A stretch of DNA of 33,665 nt from Candidatus Woesearchaeota archaeon (lineage in GTDB: Archaea; Nanobdellota; Nanobdellia; Woesearchaeales; UBA11576). Within the stretch, counting starts at the first letter, position 1. Every line of letters starts with the position of its first letter. The position numbers were made by a program, and so were the translations under genes. The notes beneath the pieces are model-generated. The model worked only from the letters and a program-made list of their open reading frames with translations, ran no database searches and was not told the origin of the DNA. The stretch is taken from positions 1 to 33,665 of the forward strand of contig JABMQF010000043.1 of assembly GCA_013203345.1 (NCBI GenBank). Direction: 5' to 3'. This document shows, piece by piece, positions 1 through 8,747 of the stretch.

Positions 1-23
1 AGTCAGTAGAAATGATTGCGCAA

Positions 24-52
24 CTTCGCCCGCAGAACATTCTGCGGCGAAG
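24..52. repeat. Imperfect hairpin CTTCGCCCGCAGA / TCTGCGGCGAAG
   Basis: Inverted repeat read directly (one bulged C). Confidence 0.6.
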
Positions 53-87
53 CCGCAACAAAAAACTTTCTAGAATTCTCAACAAAA

Positions 88-116
88 ACGACCTAAAGGT
101 CGGGGAATTAAACCCC
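88..116. repeat. Palindrome CGACCTAAAGGTCG followed by GGGG-AATTAAA-CCCC; possible IS200/IS605-type end remnant
   Basis: 18-bp string ACGACCTAAAGGTCGGGG is identical to 33474-33491, which lies next to a tnpA stop. Confidence 0.5.
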
Positions 117-167
117 AAAGCTCGCTACTGCTCGCCATTAAGAAAGAAAAAAGAAAAAAATCAAAAA

Positions 168-1808
168 CTACATATCCATGCCAGGACCACCCATGCCAGG
201 AGGCATACCACCTGGAGGCACGCCGCCGCCCTGATCCGGTCCGCCAGCAATCACGTCATCAATCCTCAGGATCATTATCGCAACTTCTGAAGCACTGCTG
301 ATTGCCTGAGTCTTTATCTTGAGCGGCTCAATCACACCATTCTGCCAGGCATCCATAACCTTTCCTGTGAACACGTTTATGCCTGCCCACTTCTTCTCCT
401 TATCATGGGATGACTTGAGTTCTGTGAGCACGTCGATAGGATCAAGTCCTGCATTCTCTGCCAATGTGCGGGGAATGACCTCTACTGCAGTGGCGAAAGC
501 CTCAACAGCTAACTGCTCCCTGCCTGAAAGAGAATCAGAAAATTTCCTCAGCCGCCTTGCGAGTTCAACCTCAGTCGAAGCTGCACCGGCAACAATCTTG
601 CCTGTCCTTAAAGCAGACGCAACATCACCAATCGCGTCATCCATCGCCCTCTTCACCTCATCAACAACATGCTCTGTGCCCCCACGGACAAGAACTGTGA
701 CTGACTTAGGATTTCTGCACTCACGGACAAAAGTCATCTCCTCATTGCCTACCTTCATCTCCTCGACAAGACCTGCCTTACCAAGATCATTCTGATTCAA
801 ATCCTTGAGGTTTGACACTATAGATGCTCCAGTGGCCTTAGCCAACTTTTCCATATCAGACTTCTTCACTCTCCTTGAAGCGTATATACCCTGCTTGGCA
901 AGATAGTGCTGAGCAAGATCATCAATACCTTTCTGACAGAACACAACATTCGCACCTGAAGAAATAATCTTAGCCACCATGTCACGCAGAGTCTTCTCCT
1001 CCATGTCAAGGAAGTTCTGCAATTGATTAGGATCAGTTATCTGTATCTTAGCATCTATCTCTGTGCTCTTAATCTCCAAAGCACTGTCAAGAAGGATTAT
1101 CTTTGCTGCTGTGACCTGACGCGGCATCGCTGAATGCGCCTTTTCCTTATCAAGAACAATGCCCTTGACAAGTTCAGTACACTCGACACTTCCGCCAACC
1201 TTCTTCTCTATCTTGATATCCTCTGTGTCAATATAAATATCACCATCCACTTCTGTAATACGCTTAACAGCATCCACAGTTATATCTGCAAGCATTTCCT
1301 TTGCGGACTCTGCACCCTTGCCAGTCATCGCAGTCATTGCAATCTTCTTTAGAAGTGATGTGTCTGATATAGACACAGGCTCTGCTATGCTCTTTAGTAT
1401 TTCCTGAGCCTTGTCAGCAGCAAGCCTGTAACCTTTCGCTATCACAGTTGGATGTATATTCTGCTCAAGAAGATCCTCTGCTCTCTTCAAGAGTTCACCT
1501 GCAAGGACAACTGCAGTGGTAGTGCCGTCACCAACCTCATCCTCCTGGGTCTTTGCGACCTCAACTATCATCTTAGCAGCAGGATGCTCTATCTGCATCT
1601 CCTCAAGTATTGTCACACCATCATTTGTTATTATAACATCCCCGAGCGAATCAACTATCATCTTGTCCATCCCTTTAGGACCTAATGTTGTCCGCACTGT
1701 CTCAGAAACAAGCTTAGCCGCCATGATGTTATTACGCTGCGCATTCCTTCCTGTGCTCCGCTGAGTACTCTCAGGCATTATGAAAATAGGCTGTATATCT
1801 TTTGTCAT
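168..1808 (-). CDS. ths: Thermosome (group II chaperonin) subunit
   Basis: Motifs [31 protein letters not shown] and [15 protein letters not shown]; Gly/Met-rich C-terminus. Start trimmed to MTKDIQP from the longer ORF. Confidence 0.97.
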   Translation of the reverse strand: MTKDIQPIFIMPESTQRSTGRNAQRNNIMAAKLVSETVRTTLGPKGMDKMIVDSLGDVIITNDGVTILEEMQIEHPAAKMIVEVAKTQEDEVGDGTTTAVVLAGELLKRAEDLLEQNIHPTVIAKGYRLAADKAQEILKSIAEPVSISDTSLLKKIAMTAMTGKGAESAKEMLADITVDAVKRITEVDGDIYIDTEDIKIEKKVGGSVECTELVKGIVLDKEKAHSAMPRQVTAAKIILLDSALEIKSTEIDAKIQITDPNQLQNFLDMEEKTLRDMVAKIISSGANVVFCQKGIDDLAQHYLAKQGIYASRRVKKSDMEKLAKATGASIVSNLKDLNQNDLGKAGLVEEMKVGNEEMTFVRECRNPKSVTVLVRGGTEHVVDEVKRAMDDAIGDVASALRTGKIVAGAASTEVELARRLRKFSDSLSGREQLAVEAFATAVEVIPRTLAENAGLDPIDVLTELKSSHDKEKKWAGINVFTGKVMDAWQNGVIEPLKIKTQAISSASEVAIMILRIDDVIAGGPDQGGGVPPGGMPPGMGGPGMDM

Positions 1809-1902
1809 CTTTATAGACCCCCAAAAACAATAAAAATCTGTATAGGGTAATATATAAAAGTTGTTGAAAGGTTTTTTAAAAAGAGATATCTTAGATTGAA
1901 GA

Positions 1903-2127
1903 ATGAACAAGGTCAAACTAGGCAGGTATCAGCATTTCAAGGGAAATAAGTATGAGGTCATCGGTACGGCAAGGCACAGCGAGACAATGGAAGAGCTGGT
2001 GGTCTACAAGGCACTGTATGAATCAGAATTCGGTAAAGATGCTCTTTGGGCCAGACCCGTGGGAATGTTCACAGATACATTAGCGGTCGATGGAAATGAA
2101 GTTCCCAGATTCAGGTATGTTGAGTGA
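1903..2127 (+). CDS. DUF1653-like small protein
   Basis: [33 protein letters not shown]...LWARP pattern. Confidence 0.85.
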   Translation: MNKVKLGRYQHFKGNKYEVIGTARHSETMEELVVYKALYESEFGKDALWARPVGMFTDTLAVDGNEVPRFRYVE

Positions 2128-2147
2128 ATGAGTTTTTGGTCTTGGTT

Positions 2148-2555
2148 TCATATAGAAAGAAGCACTGCAGCGACCACTGCAAGACCTATGCCAACTCCCT
2201 TGACCAATGTTAGTTTCTCTGAAAGGAAAAGTATTGCCAGCACCACAGTGACTGCTGCGCTCAATGCCCTTATCGTGTTCACGACACTGGCCTTTCCCAG
2301 CTGCAATGCAGAGATGAAAGTGATCAACGCAGCGACAGATATCAGCCCGCCAATTATGCCGTATCCTATGCCCTGCATACCAAGCTGTTTCTTTGATACA
2401 AAGAACACCCAGTATATGAAAGTCCCTAAGGCAGAAGTCACAAATGAAACCAGAGTCAATGAAACCGGGTCTATGTTCGGCGCAAGCTTGTAGATTATCG
2501 CATTGACACCGAAAAGAGTCATGCACACCAGTGCGAGCAGTACATAGATTTCCAT
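2148..2555 (-). CDS. EamA/DMT-type transporter, single domain (~4 TM)
   Basis: Hydrophobic helices; C-terminal GVGIGLAVVAAVLLS typical of EamA. Confidence 0.8.
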   Translation of the reverse strand: MEIYVLLALVCMTLFGVNAIIYKLAPNIDPVSLTLVSFVTSALGTFIYWVFFVSKKQLGMQGIGYGIIGGLISVAALITFISALQLGKASVVNTIRALSAAVTVVLAILFLSEKLTLVKGVGIGLAVVAAVLLSI

Positions 2556-2662
2556 AGATATGCACTATAGCCTCTGAAATATAAATTTAACTGAACAACA
2601 CCCACAAGGCATAGCTGAAGCTAGAAGCAGTGTAAATGTCAACAATGTAAGTTAGTAAGAGA

Positions 2663-2800
2663 TCAACCGATATCTCTCAGATAGTCATTAGCCTGTATTT
2701 CCTTGTCCTTGTAGACAGAAAAACAATCGTGACACACTGTAAGCCCATTATAATCCCTTATAGCAGGGTACCGGCATCCTGGTTCAGAACATTCGCGCAT
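2663..2800 (-). CDS. Small zinc-ribbon-like protein (45 aa)
   Basis: Manual translation MRECSEPGCRYPAIRDYNGLTVCHDCFSVYKDKEIQANDYLRDIG*; CxxxxC...CxxC spacing. Confidence 0.6.
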   Translation of the reverse strand: MRECSEPGCRYPAIRDYNGLTVCHDCFSVYKDKEIQANDYLRDIG

Positions 2801-3000
2801 AAAAACACCCCATATAATATACGCTTTCAAAGTATATAATTCTTTGGTAAATGCTGCTCTACAGAAAATATTCTGTTAGGCGGGCGTTAGGGAGCAGGCA
2901 CAGACAGTCTTTCAATGCCTGCCATGATTACTCCTCTTATAACAGGAACACAATATTTAAACACAATCTTTTTAAATGAAAAACACAAGGAAGAATACAT

Positions 3001-3483
3001 ATGGACCTTCTATTAAGAAAAAGGATCCGTGAAAAAAAAAAAGAGAAGGAGCTTAAGAGAAAACTTGCGGAAGAAGCGATATTCAACAAGCCAGAAAAGG
3101 TATATATCCCTTCCACAAAGAATCTCACCATAGTTGCTGCCATAATGTTTGTAGGCATTGTTCTTTATTTTATATTTACAGCAGAAGTCATGATAGAAAA
3201 CAGATGCGGGCTTTACCCTGGCATCGAGTGCAAAGTATTGATTCTTGAATCAGAAGGAATAACAATCGAGGTGTACAACCTTCTCAAGGAAGAGATGAAC
3301 ATAACCCTTGAACCTGAAGAATGCCCTGTTGTCTCAAAACTGATTCAACCAAACACAAAAATACAATACACATTCAAATGTTCAAATGAAGATATTCTCA
3401 AAAAAGATGTCAAAATAACACACATAGGATATTCTGGCCTGCCTCATGAAAAGACAGGGTTTATTGAAGGAAAAATAGAATGA
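3001..3483 (+). CDS. Hypothetical single-TM protein with extracytoplasmic domain
   Basis: Charged N-terminus, one hydrophobic segment (LTIVAAIMFVGIVLYFIFT), soluble C-terminal region. Confidence 0.65.
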   Translation: MDLLLRKRIREKKKEKELKRKLAEEAIFNKPEKVYIPSTKNLTIVAAIMFVGIVLYFIFTAEVMIENRCGLYPGIECKVLILESEGITIEVYNLLKEEMNITLEPEECPVVSKLIQPNTKIQYTFKCSNEDILKKDVKITHIGYSGLPHEKTGFIEGKIE

Positions 3484-3806
3484 AAACAGGAAATATCAAA
3501 ATCATCGGTTCATACATCATATTACTCTTAGCAATAGTCTTAATAGAAATTTTCGCATCATACAACATCATAAAAATCCGCAGAAATTGCCCTATTGGCA
3601 ATTTCTTTTGAAAGCGGATTTTTAGGATGCTCAAAAATTTTGTGAAATTTTTGCGCATAAACATAATTCAGCAAGTTGAGCACAGCGCGACCATAATCAG
3701 GGATCTTTTCTCTATTATCGCGATAGTAGTCGCAACATTCACAGTCATAGCCAATACAGTATTCCTCGGAGGAAGGATAACGATCGCGACTCAGACTTCA
3801 TGCTGA
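3480..3806 (+). pseudogene. Small membrane-protein gene interrupted by dispersed repeat A
   Basis: 5' part MKTGNIKIIGSYIILLLAIVLIEIFASYNII and 3' part QQVEHSATIIRDLFSIIAIVVATFTVIANTVFLGG... are in the same frame, separated by the repeat at 3567-3660 with an in-frame TGA. Confidence 0.6.
3567..3660 (+). repeat. Dispersed repeat family A, copy 1 (94 bp, two hairpins)
   Basis: AAAAATCCGC-AGAAATTGCC...GGCAATTTCT...GCGGATTTTT and CAAAAATTT-TGTG-AAATTTTTG; homologous to 8361-8493. Confidence 0.85.
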
Positions 3807-4003
3807 GGACAAAACACCTTCCACTATACTCCACAATAGCAATAGTTGGAGACCTGATTGCGATAAGCGTAGCGCACAACACAAGCGCACCTTACGTCAT
3901 ATTCTTCTCAGCACTTATTGCGCTTAACATATTTGCAGTAGGATTCGCAATATATTCTGTAGAGAAATCTGTGAAAAAAGAAATCACTAGTTCTTCTGCC
4001 TGA
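3800..4003 (+). CDS. Hypothetical membrane protein (67 aa)
   Basis: ORF with two hydrophobic segments, overlapping the upstream stop (ATGCTGA). Confidence 0.5.
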   Translation: MLRTKHLPLYSTIAIVGDLIAISVAHNTSAPYVIFFSALIALNIFAVGFAIYSVEKSVKKEITSSSA

Positions 4004-4256
4004 GAACACGAATCTCTTCTTGTAGCTTCTTAGTATGAAGGTTGAGTTCATCTGAGCGCGCAGAACTCTTGATTGCTGTCTTGATAAGCATCTCATTCTC
4101 CTTTTTCAAAGAATCTATCTCCACAAGCCTTGACTTCAACTCACAAGTATAATATTCTATCATCTCATTAAAACGAGATGTAGGAACTAATTTTTTACTA
4201 GTCTCTTTCACAGGCGATGTAGGCCTTTTTCTGCGCGGGATTATGTTCTTGAACAT
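3987..4256 (-). CDS. Hypothetical coiled-coil protein
   Basis: ORF trimmed to MFKNIIPRRKRPTSP; heptad-like SRLVEIDSLKKENEMLIK...LHTKKLQEEIRVLRQKN. Confidence 0.55.
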   Translation of the reverse strand: MFKNIIPRRKRPTSPVKETSKKLVPTSRFNEMIEYYTCELKSRLVEIDSLKKENEMLIKTAIKSSARSDELNLHTKKLQEEIRVLRQKN

Positions 4257-4347
4257 ACAAAGTACATGCACAGAGCATACTTATAAGATTTGCTGAGTTG
4301 TCCTGTATATGGGACTAAGAAAGGATTTTTAAAATTAAATAGATTAT

Positions 4348-6267
4348 ATGTTTCCAATCATGGGGGAGGAGGATTTCTTTGAGCAGGCAGGTCTCTGGTT
4401 AAGAGACAACAGAGTCAAATCAGCAGCAGTAGTCGGCGCTGCTATAAGTGCGTTTAACACAACAATCCTCGCGTCATTACAGGATACAAATCTCGCAGAG
4501 TCACTAATCATTGATACATCAAACAAAGATCTGGGAATAATCATCGACTCACTCGCCACAGGTTCAGCAGGATTCGCAGTAACTTATGCTGCGCTTAGTA
4601 TCTGGAACCAATTCGGTTCAAGAGCGCCTGAATGGATTGTGGAGGGTGAACTGTCTGACGATTATATCTATAGAACATTGCCAGAGCCGCAAACAGAACT
4701 TGGACGTCATATCAACAGAGCAAGACGCGCCCTTTATGATAACATCTCTTCAATGGATCTGATACCTGAACAGCAGACTGCTCTCGAACACCTCCTGGAA
4801 GCCAGTAAAACATTCATCAAGTCAAAGTATCAAAAAAACATGGGTGTAGCAGAGATAGATTCAAGATCAAAATACGAAGATATCAACAAGACAACCCCTG
4901 GCTTAGAATTGGCAATGATAAGAACAAAGTCCGCCAAGATAATGCGGCTCGCTATAGATATCAGAGATTACCAACAGACAGGAGATCAGACCCAAATAGT
5001 GAAAAAAATTCTCAAGAGAAAACCTGCATGGAAAGTGAAAGATGACATTGAAGGCATAATCAATCATTATGGTAGCACAATCATCATGACAGATATAGTG
5101 GCAGCACTGGCAGAAGGCCGTGTTGACGATGTCCTGCGTCTAATCAAAGTATCAAAAAACAAAAACCCCTCATCATTCAATCATCTTGCACTAGGAATCG
5201 TCCTTGATGAACTTGGCAGTCTGGATGATGATGTTACCATCATGCTTGAAGATCACTGGAAAAGCACAATAGACATAATCATGGAAACAAAGGTGGAAAG
5301 CAACTTCAGGAAACTGAAAGGTTCAAAGAATGAAGTTCTCGAGTTCGGAAAACCAGACCTGGCAAGAGACACTATCATCGTAAAGAGAGGTGAGGGAAAA
5401 AAACAAATCATCGAAGAATACAACAAGACACAATTCCTTTACGATATAGTTGATGAAGGACTTATCCCACAGCCGCTGGTCTGCAGAGAAGTGAACAGTG
5501 TCCAGTATTTTATGCAGAGAAGAAAAGAAGGTGTTGAAGCGATTCAATTATTGAGCACAACAAACAAACCAGACCAATTAGTTGAAAAAATACTTTTTGC
5601 TCTGGATAATTATCAAAGGGCAGTCAACAGGAACATAAAGAAAGCAAAAATGTATGGTCTTGAGTTCAATAAACAGGATTACAACAAACTAATAGATCAG
5701 AAATTATTTAGCAGGATCGAAGATGTGCTTGATGACACAACCAAAAAAGGACTGAAAAAGAATATGCCTGCATTAATATCCCTTATGGAACAGGGAAGGT
5801 TTGGTGGATGCCACGGAGATCCCCACGCAGAGAATTTCATCGTCGATGAAGAAGGTAATGTCTGCATAATAGACCATGAAAAACTACACTTAGGAGTCAG
5901 GAACACTGACTGGGCGCATTTCATCATCCACACAAAAGCAGTCCATAAGATAGACCTGTCAGAATATGCACAGACAGGATACATAGCACTTAAAAAACGT
6001 GACGCGCACATAATAGATCACCTGAAGGATTACCACGCCGCATGCTCTTTTGTGTGCCTGCGAATGGCAGGGACAGCACACAAATATTGGAAGGCAGGCA
6101 ACCTGCAACCTAAAGAATATGATGTTCAACTTGAAATATATATGGAAGAATGTGTAAAATCACTTGAGTTTCTCACAGAAACAGCATACTGCAATCGAGA
6201 TGATGAAATAAAATACATCAAAGAAAAAATCCCTACAATCCTTCAATCGATGTCAGCTTCGCATTAG
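4348..6267 (+). CDS. Phosphotransferase-like (APH/ABC1-like) kinase with long N-terminal region
   Basis: Catalytic-loop/DFG-equivalent motifs GGCHGDPHAENFIVDEEGNVCIIDHEKL. Confidence 0.75.
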   Translation: MFPIMGEEDFFEQAGLWLRDNRVKSAAVVGAAISAFNTTILASLQDTNLAESLIIDTSNKDLGIIIDSLATGSAGFAVTYAALSIWNQFGSRAPEWIVEGELSDDYIYRTLPEPQTELGRHINRARRALYDNISSMDLIPEQQTALEHLLEASKTFIKSKYQKNMGVAEIDSRSKYEDINKTTPGLELAMIRTKSAKIMRLAIDIRDYQQTGDQTQIVKKILKRKPAWKVKDDIEGIINHYGSTIIMTDIVAALAEGRVDDVLRLIKVSKNKNPSSFNHLALGIVLDELGSLDDDVTIMLEDHWKSTIDIIMETKVESNFRKLKGSKNEVLEFGKPDLARDTIIVKRGEGKKQIIEEYNKTQFLYDIVDEGLIPQPLVCREVNSVQYFMQRRKEGVEAIQLLSTTNKPDQLVEKILFALDNYQRAVNRNIKKAKMYGLEFNKQDYNKLIDQKLFSRIEDVLDDTTKKGLKKNMPALISLMEQGRFGGCHGDPHAENFIVDEEGNVCIIDHEKLHLGVRNTDWAHFIIHTKAVHKIDLSEYAQTGYIALKKRDAHIIDHLKDYHAACSFVCLRMAGTAHKYWKAGNLQPKEYDVQLEIYMEECVKSLEFLTETAYCNRDDEIKYIKEKIPTILQSMSASH

Positions 6268-7192
6268 CGGCTTCCATCAGACGATCAAGTATAGACTTAA
6301 GTATGAACAGCACCTCTGTATCTCTCCCTTTTGAATTTGACAATAAAGATGTCATCTCTTTTTTCAGATCATTCCTACCGGCATGATAAGACAAGTAGTA
6401 CTCCTTGCCTGGCTTGAGAATAAATCTGTGACAGAGTGCTAATTGTCTGTTCACACCCTCAAAAACTTTCAAGACACCATCAGATAGTGCTATTGTTCGA
6501 CCTGAAAACATAACACGCGCTATACGAGCGTACATATCACCAATATCCTCTAGCAAGAATGTGAGAACATAATGAGAATTAGACTCCTTGAAATCCTTCA
6601 GTCCGCAGGTGTTAAGGATGCGCATGCAGTAATTAGAAAGCTTATTTACGTTAATCTCTGAATATGTGAATATATTCTCAATGGTCTCTTTATCCTTAGC
6701 CTTCACAGCTTCAATGACATCTCCAGACATTGTTATCAGCGAAAGAAAAATTCTGTTAAGAACATTAGGGTATTCTTCACTGCTTAGCTGAGATATCTCC
6801 CTTATGACACAACTGTTGCGAGTCTGACGCAAAATCTCCATACCCACCAAAGTATCTGCTATTCGTGAAAGAACATCCAATGTCTTTCTACTTGAACCAT
6901 CCTTTATGTTTTGAATTTTTGAATCTGAAAAAAATATCTCTATCTCTGAAAATCCGCGCCTGTAAACAGACTCTACATAATTCCAAACAAGACTCTCACT
7001 CATACCTGATATATCGAGCCGAACAGAACTAAATGATGTGCCCTCTGTGCCTGACTTATGGATAACAAGCATACTCTCTTTAGGCTCAACATCAAGATCG
7101 GCTCCCTTGGTTATGTTATTGTTCCTCGCCCATGCTGCAGGGAGTGAAACAACAAGAGTATTGTTTGCCAGCTGTATTGCTTTTCTTTTCAT
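6233..7192 (-). CDS. AbrB-like DNA-binding plus PhoU-like regulator
   Basis: N-terminal MKRKAIQLANNTLVVSLPAAWARNNNITKGADLDVEP (AbrB/PhoU archaeal type); helical C-terminal part. Confidence 0.75.
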   Translation of the reverse strand: MKRKAIQLANNTLVVSLPAAWARNNNITKGADLDVEPKESMLVIHKSGTEGTSFSSVRLDISGMSESLVWNYVESVYRRGFSEIEIFFSDSKIQNIKDGSSRKTLDVLSRIADTLVGMEILRQTRNSCVIREISQLSSEEYPNVLNRIFLSLITMSGDVIEAVKAKDKETIENIFTYSEINVNKLSNYCMRILNTCGLKDFKESNSHYVLTFLLEDIGDMYARIARVMFSGRTIALSDGVLKVFEGVNRQLALCHRFILKPGKEYYLSYHAGRNDLKKEMTSLLSNSKGRDTEVLFILKSILDRLMEAANAKLTSIEGL

Positions 7193-7246
7193 TTTGTTAA
7201 AGGTAATAGCTTGAAATATATAAATTTTTCTTTATTATATATCTTT

Positions 7247-7282
7247 AAGGTAGTATATATACCTTATAGAAAAAGTATAAGG
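7247..7282. promoter_or_regulatory. Two overlapping inverted repeats upstream of the Lrp-type regulator
   Basis: AAGGTAGTATATATACCTT and CCTTATA-gaaaaag-TATAAGG. Confidence 0.6.
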
Positions 7283-7304
7283 TTGTTCCGGACATATTAC
7301 ATAA

Positions 7305-7318
7305 CACCCGTAAGGGTG
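7305..7318 (+). promoter_or_regulatory. Hairpin CACCC-GTAA-GGGTG immediately 5' of the Shine-Dalgarno
   Basis: Perfect 5-bp stem with a tetraloop next to GGAGG (7319-7323). Confidence 0.45.
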
Positions 7319-7330
7319 GAGGAGTTGGCC

Positions 7331-7798
7331 ATGAACAAAAAACAAATAGATCTTTTGATGCAACTCAGGCTTGACGGAAGGCAGACACTTACCCAGATAA
7401 GCAAGAAAATTCACATGCCTGTATCAACCATATTTGACAGGGTGAAGACCAACAAGAATGACATAGTCCAAAAGTACACCTGCTTGCTTGACTTCAGCAA
7501 GATAGGCTTCAACTGCAGAGCACAGATGGTGTTCAGAATAAAGAAAGACCACAGGGCAGAAATGCAGGAATTCCTGCTCAAACACCCTAATGTAAACTCA
7601 GCATATAAAATTAACAATGGATACGACTTTCTTGTAGAGACCATATTCAGAGGAATGAAAGAAGTGGATGAGTTTCTGGAAAAAATAGATGAAAGGTTTA
7701 AGGTGCAGGAGAAGAATGTGTATTATATAATAGATGATCTGGCAAGAGAAGCATTCATGACAGACCCTATTCATGCAGAACTTATAGGTATTGAGTGA
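7331..7798 (+). CDS. Lrp/AsnC-family transcriptional regulator
   Basis: N-terminal HTH (LLMQLRLDGRQTLTQISKKIHMPVSTIFDRVK) and ligand-binding-like C-terminus; start trimmed to the ATG after GGAGG. Confidence 0.85.
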   Translation: MNKKQIDLLMQLRLDGRQTLTQISKKIHMPVSTIFDRVKTNKNDIVQKYTCLLDFSKIGFNCRAQMVFRIKKDHRAEMQEFLLKHPNVNSAYKINNGYDFLVETIFRGMKEVDEFLEKIDERFKVQEKNVYYIIDDLAREAFMTDPIHAELIGIE

Positions 7799-7809
7799 GT
7801 AGTTAATCC

Positions 7810-8065
7810 AGCAAGAGCAACAAAAAAGCTGCCTGCACCCACAACACAGTAAGCAACACAAAACACACTTCCTGCAACAACAACTACGCTGCCTGCGTCA
7901 CCGTTACCGCCTAGCGAGCATAAACCCCTAACTGAAAAAAACCTAACGCAGTTGGGCGAACACATTAAAAATTAAGGTATCGTGCAGTAATGGTTTCGAG
8001 CTTTGCTTGAAACCCTGTCAAATCTTTGATTTGGCAATGGTTTAGCGCAGGCAGCAAAGCAGGTC
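7810..8065 (+). repeat. Dispersed repeat family B, copy 1
   Basis: Core 7901-7986 is near-identical to 30119-30206; contains CCTAACTG...CAGTTGGG stem and GCTGCCTGCG/CGCAGGCAGC-like ends. Confidence 0.8.
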
Positions 8066-8146
8066 AATCAATGTTCTTGTGGACCTACACATTTACCTAC
8101 ACCTTCAACCGCAAACAATAAAAACCACCACTGGCCCTGTTTCTGT

Positions 8147-8377
8147 ATGACAGATAAAATCACAAAGGACATGCCTATCCAAGACATTGTAATGAAACAT
8201 CCTGAATCAATAGATGTGTTCAATAAGCACGGTATGCACTGCGTAGGCTGCGCAGCGGCAAGGTTCGAGAACCTGGCACAGGGATGCGAAGCGCACAGCA
8301 TAGATATTGATGAGATGGTCAAGGATCTGAACAATGCTGCTGAGGATAAGGCTGCTCAAGATCATAAAAATCCGTAG
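8147..8377 (+). CDS. DUF1858-like protein (C-terminus altered by repeat A)
   Basis: DMPIQDIVMKHPESIDVFNKHGMHCVGCAAARFENLAQGCEAHSIDIDEMVKDLN. Confidence 0.85.
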   Translation: MTDKITKDMPIQDIVMKHPESIDVFNKHGMHCVGCAAARFENLAQGCEAHSIDIDEMVKDLNNAAEDKAAQDHKNP

Positions 8378-8493
8378 AAATTGCCCTATTGACAATTTCT
8401 TTTGAAAGTGGATTTTTAGGATGCTAAAAATTTCGCACTGAAGGGCAGGGTTTTAGACCCCGCACAAAAATTTTGTGAAATTTTTGCGCATAA
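8361..8493 (+). repeat. Dispersed repeat family A, copy 2 (133 bp)
   Basis: Same ends (ATCATAAAAATCCG...TTTTTGCGCATAA) as 3567-3660, with ~39 bp of additional internal sequence. Confidence 0.85.
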
Positions 8494-8525
8494 TGAATGA
8501 GCAAAATCTTTTTTACTAATTCTTA

Positions 8526-8650
8526 ATTGATTCATAAGTAGTGATTGAAAGATAAAATGAAAAACAGTGGGAGAGGGGCCTGCAGCACAATACCCTTCTC
8601 GAGTAACACAAAGCCACTGCTAAATGGTATCTCAATCAATCATAATCTTT
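8526..8650. other. Potential structured intergenic element
   Basis: Nested complementarity: ATTGATT/AATCAAT, CAGTGG/CCACTG, GAGAGGG/CCCTTCTC. Confidence 0.25.
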
Positions 8651-8692
8651 CCAAACAGACAATCAAATAATATATTTTTCAAGACGTAAATG

Positions 8693-8700
8693 TTTAAATA
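8693..8700 (+). promoter_or_regulatory. TATA box (TTTAAATA) for the nrdR transcript
   Basis: Archaeal TATA-like octamer ~23 bp 5' of the first NrdR-box-like site. Confidence 0.55.
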
Positions 8701-8715
8701 CCAGTATGAAGAAGT

Positions 8716-8731
8716 ATACTATCTGTTGTGT
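8716..8731 (+). promoter_or_regulatory. NrdR-box-like site 1 (ATACTATCTGTTGTGT)
   Basis: Close match to acaCwAtATaTwGtgt. Confidence 0.65.
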
Positions 8732-8747
8732 ATTTCTCCCATAAGAG

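Noticed and set aside
319-795. Long plus-strand ORF antisense to the thermosome gene
   Set aside because: Shadow ORF of a strongly conserved gene; no recognisable protein features.
2080-2565. 161-aa minus-strand ORF overlapping the EamA gene in another frame
   Set aside because: The EamA frame has clear TM helices; this frame is Cys/His-rich without a coherent motif.
7771-7965. Minus-strand ORF of 64 aa across repeat B
   Set aside because: Copy 2 of the repeat has indels that break this frame, so the sequence is unlikely to be coding.
7861-7986. Resemblance of CCTAACG...GTTGGGCG (repeat B) and TTAGGCGGGCGTTAGG (2876) to integron attC core sites
   Set aside because: Only short core-like strings match; no integrase, no regular cassette array and no full attC fold could be shown by eye.
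8600-8650. AAGCCACTG and GCCTGCAG strings reminiscent of a cobalamin riboswitch
   Set aside because: The remaining conserved B12-riboswitch elements are not present in order; the match is too short.
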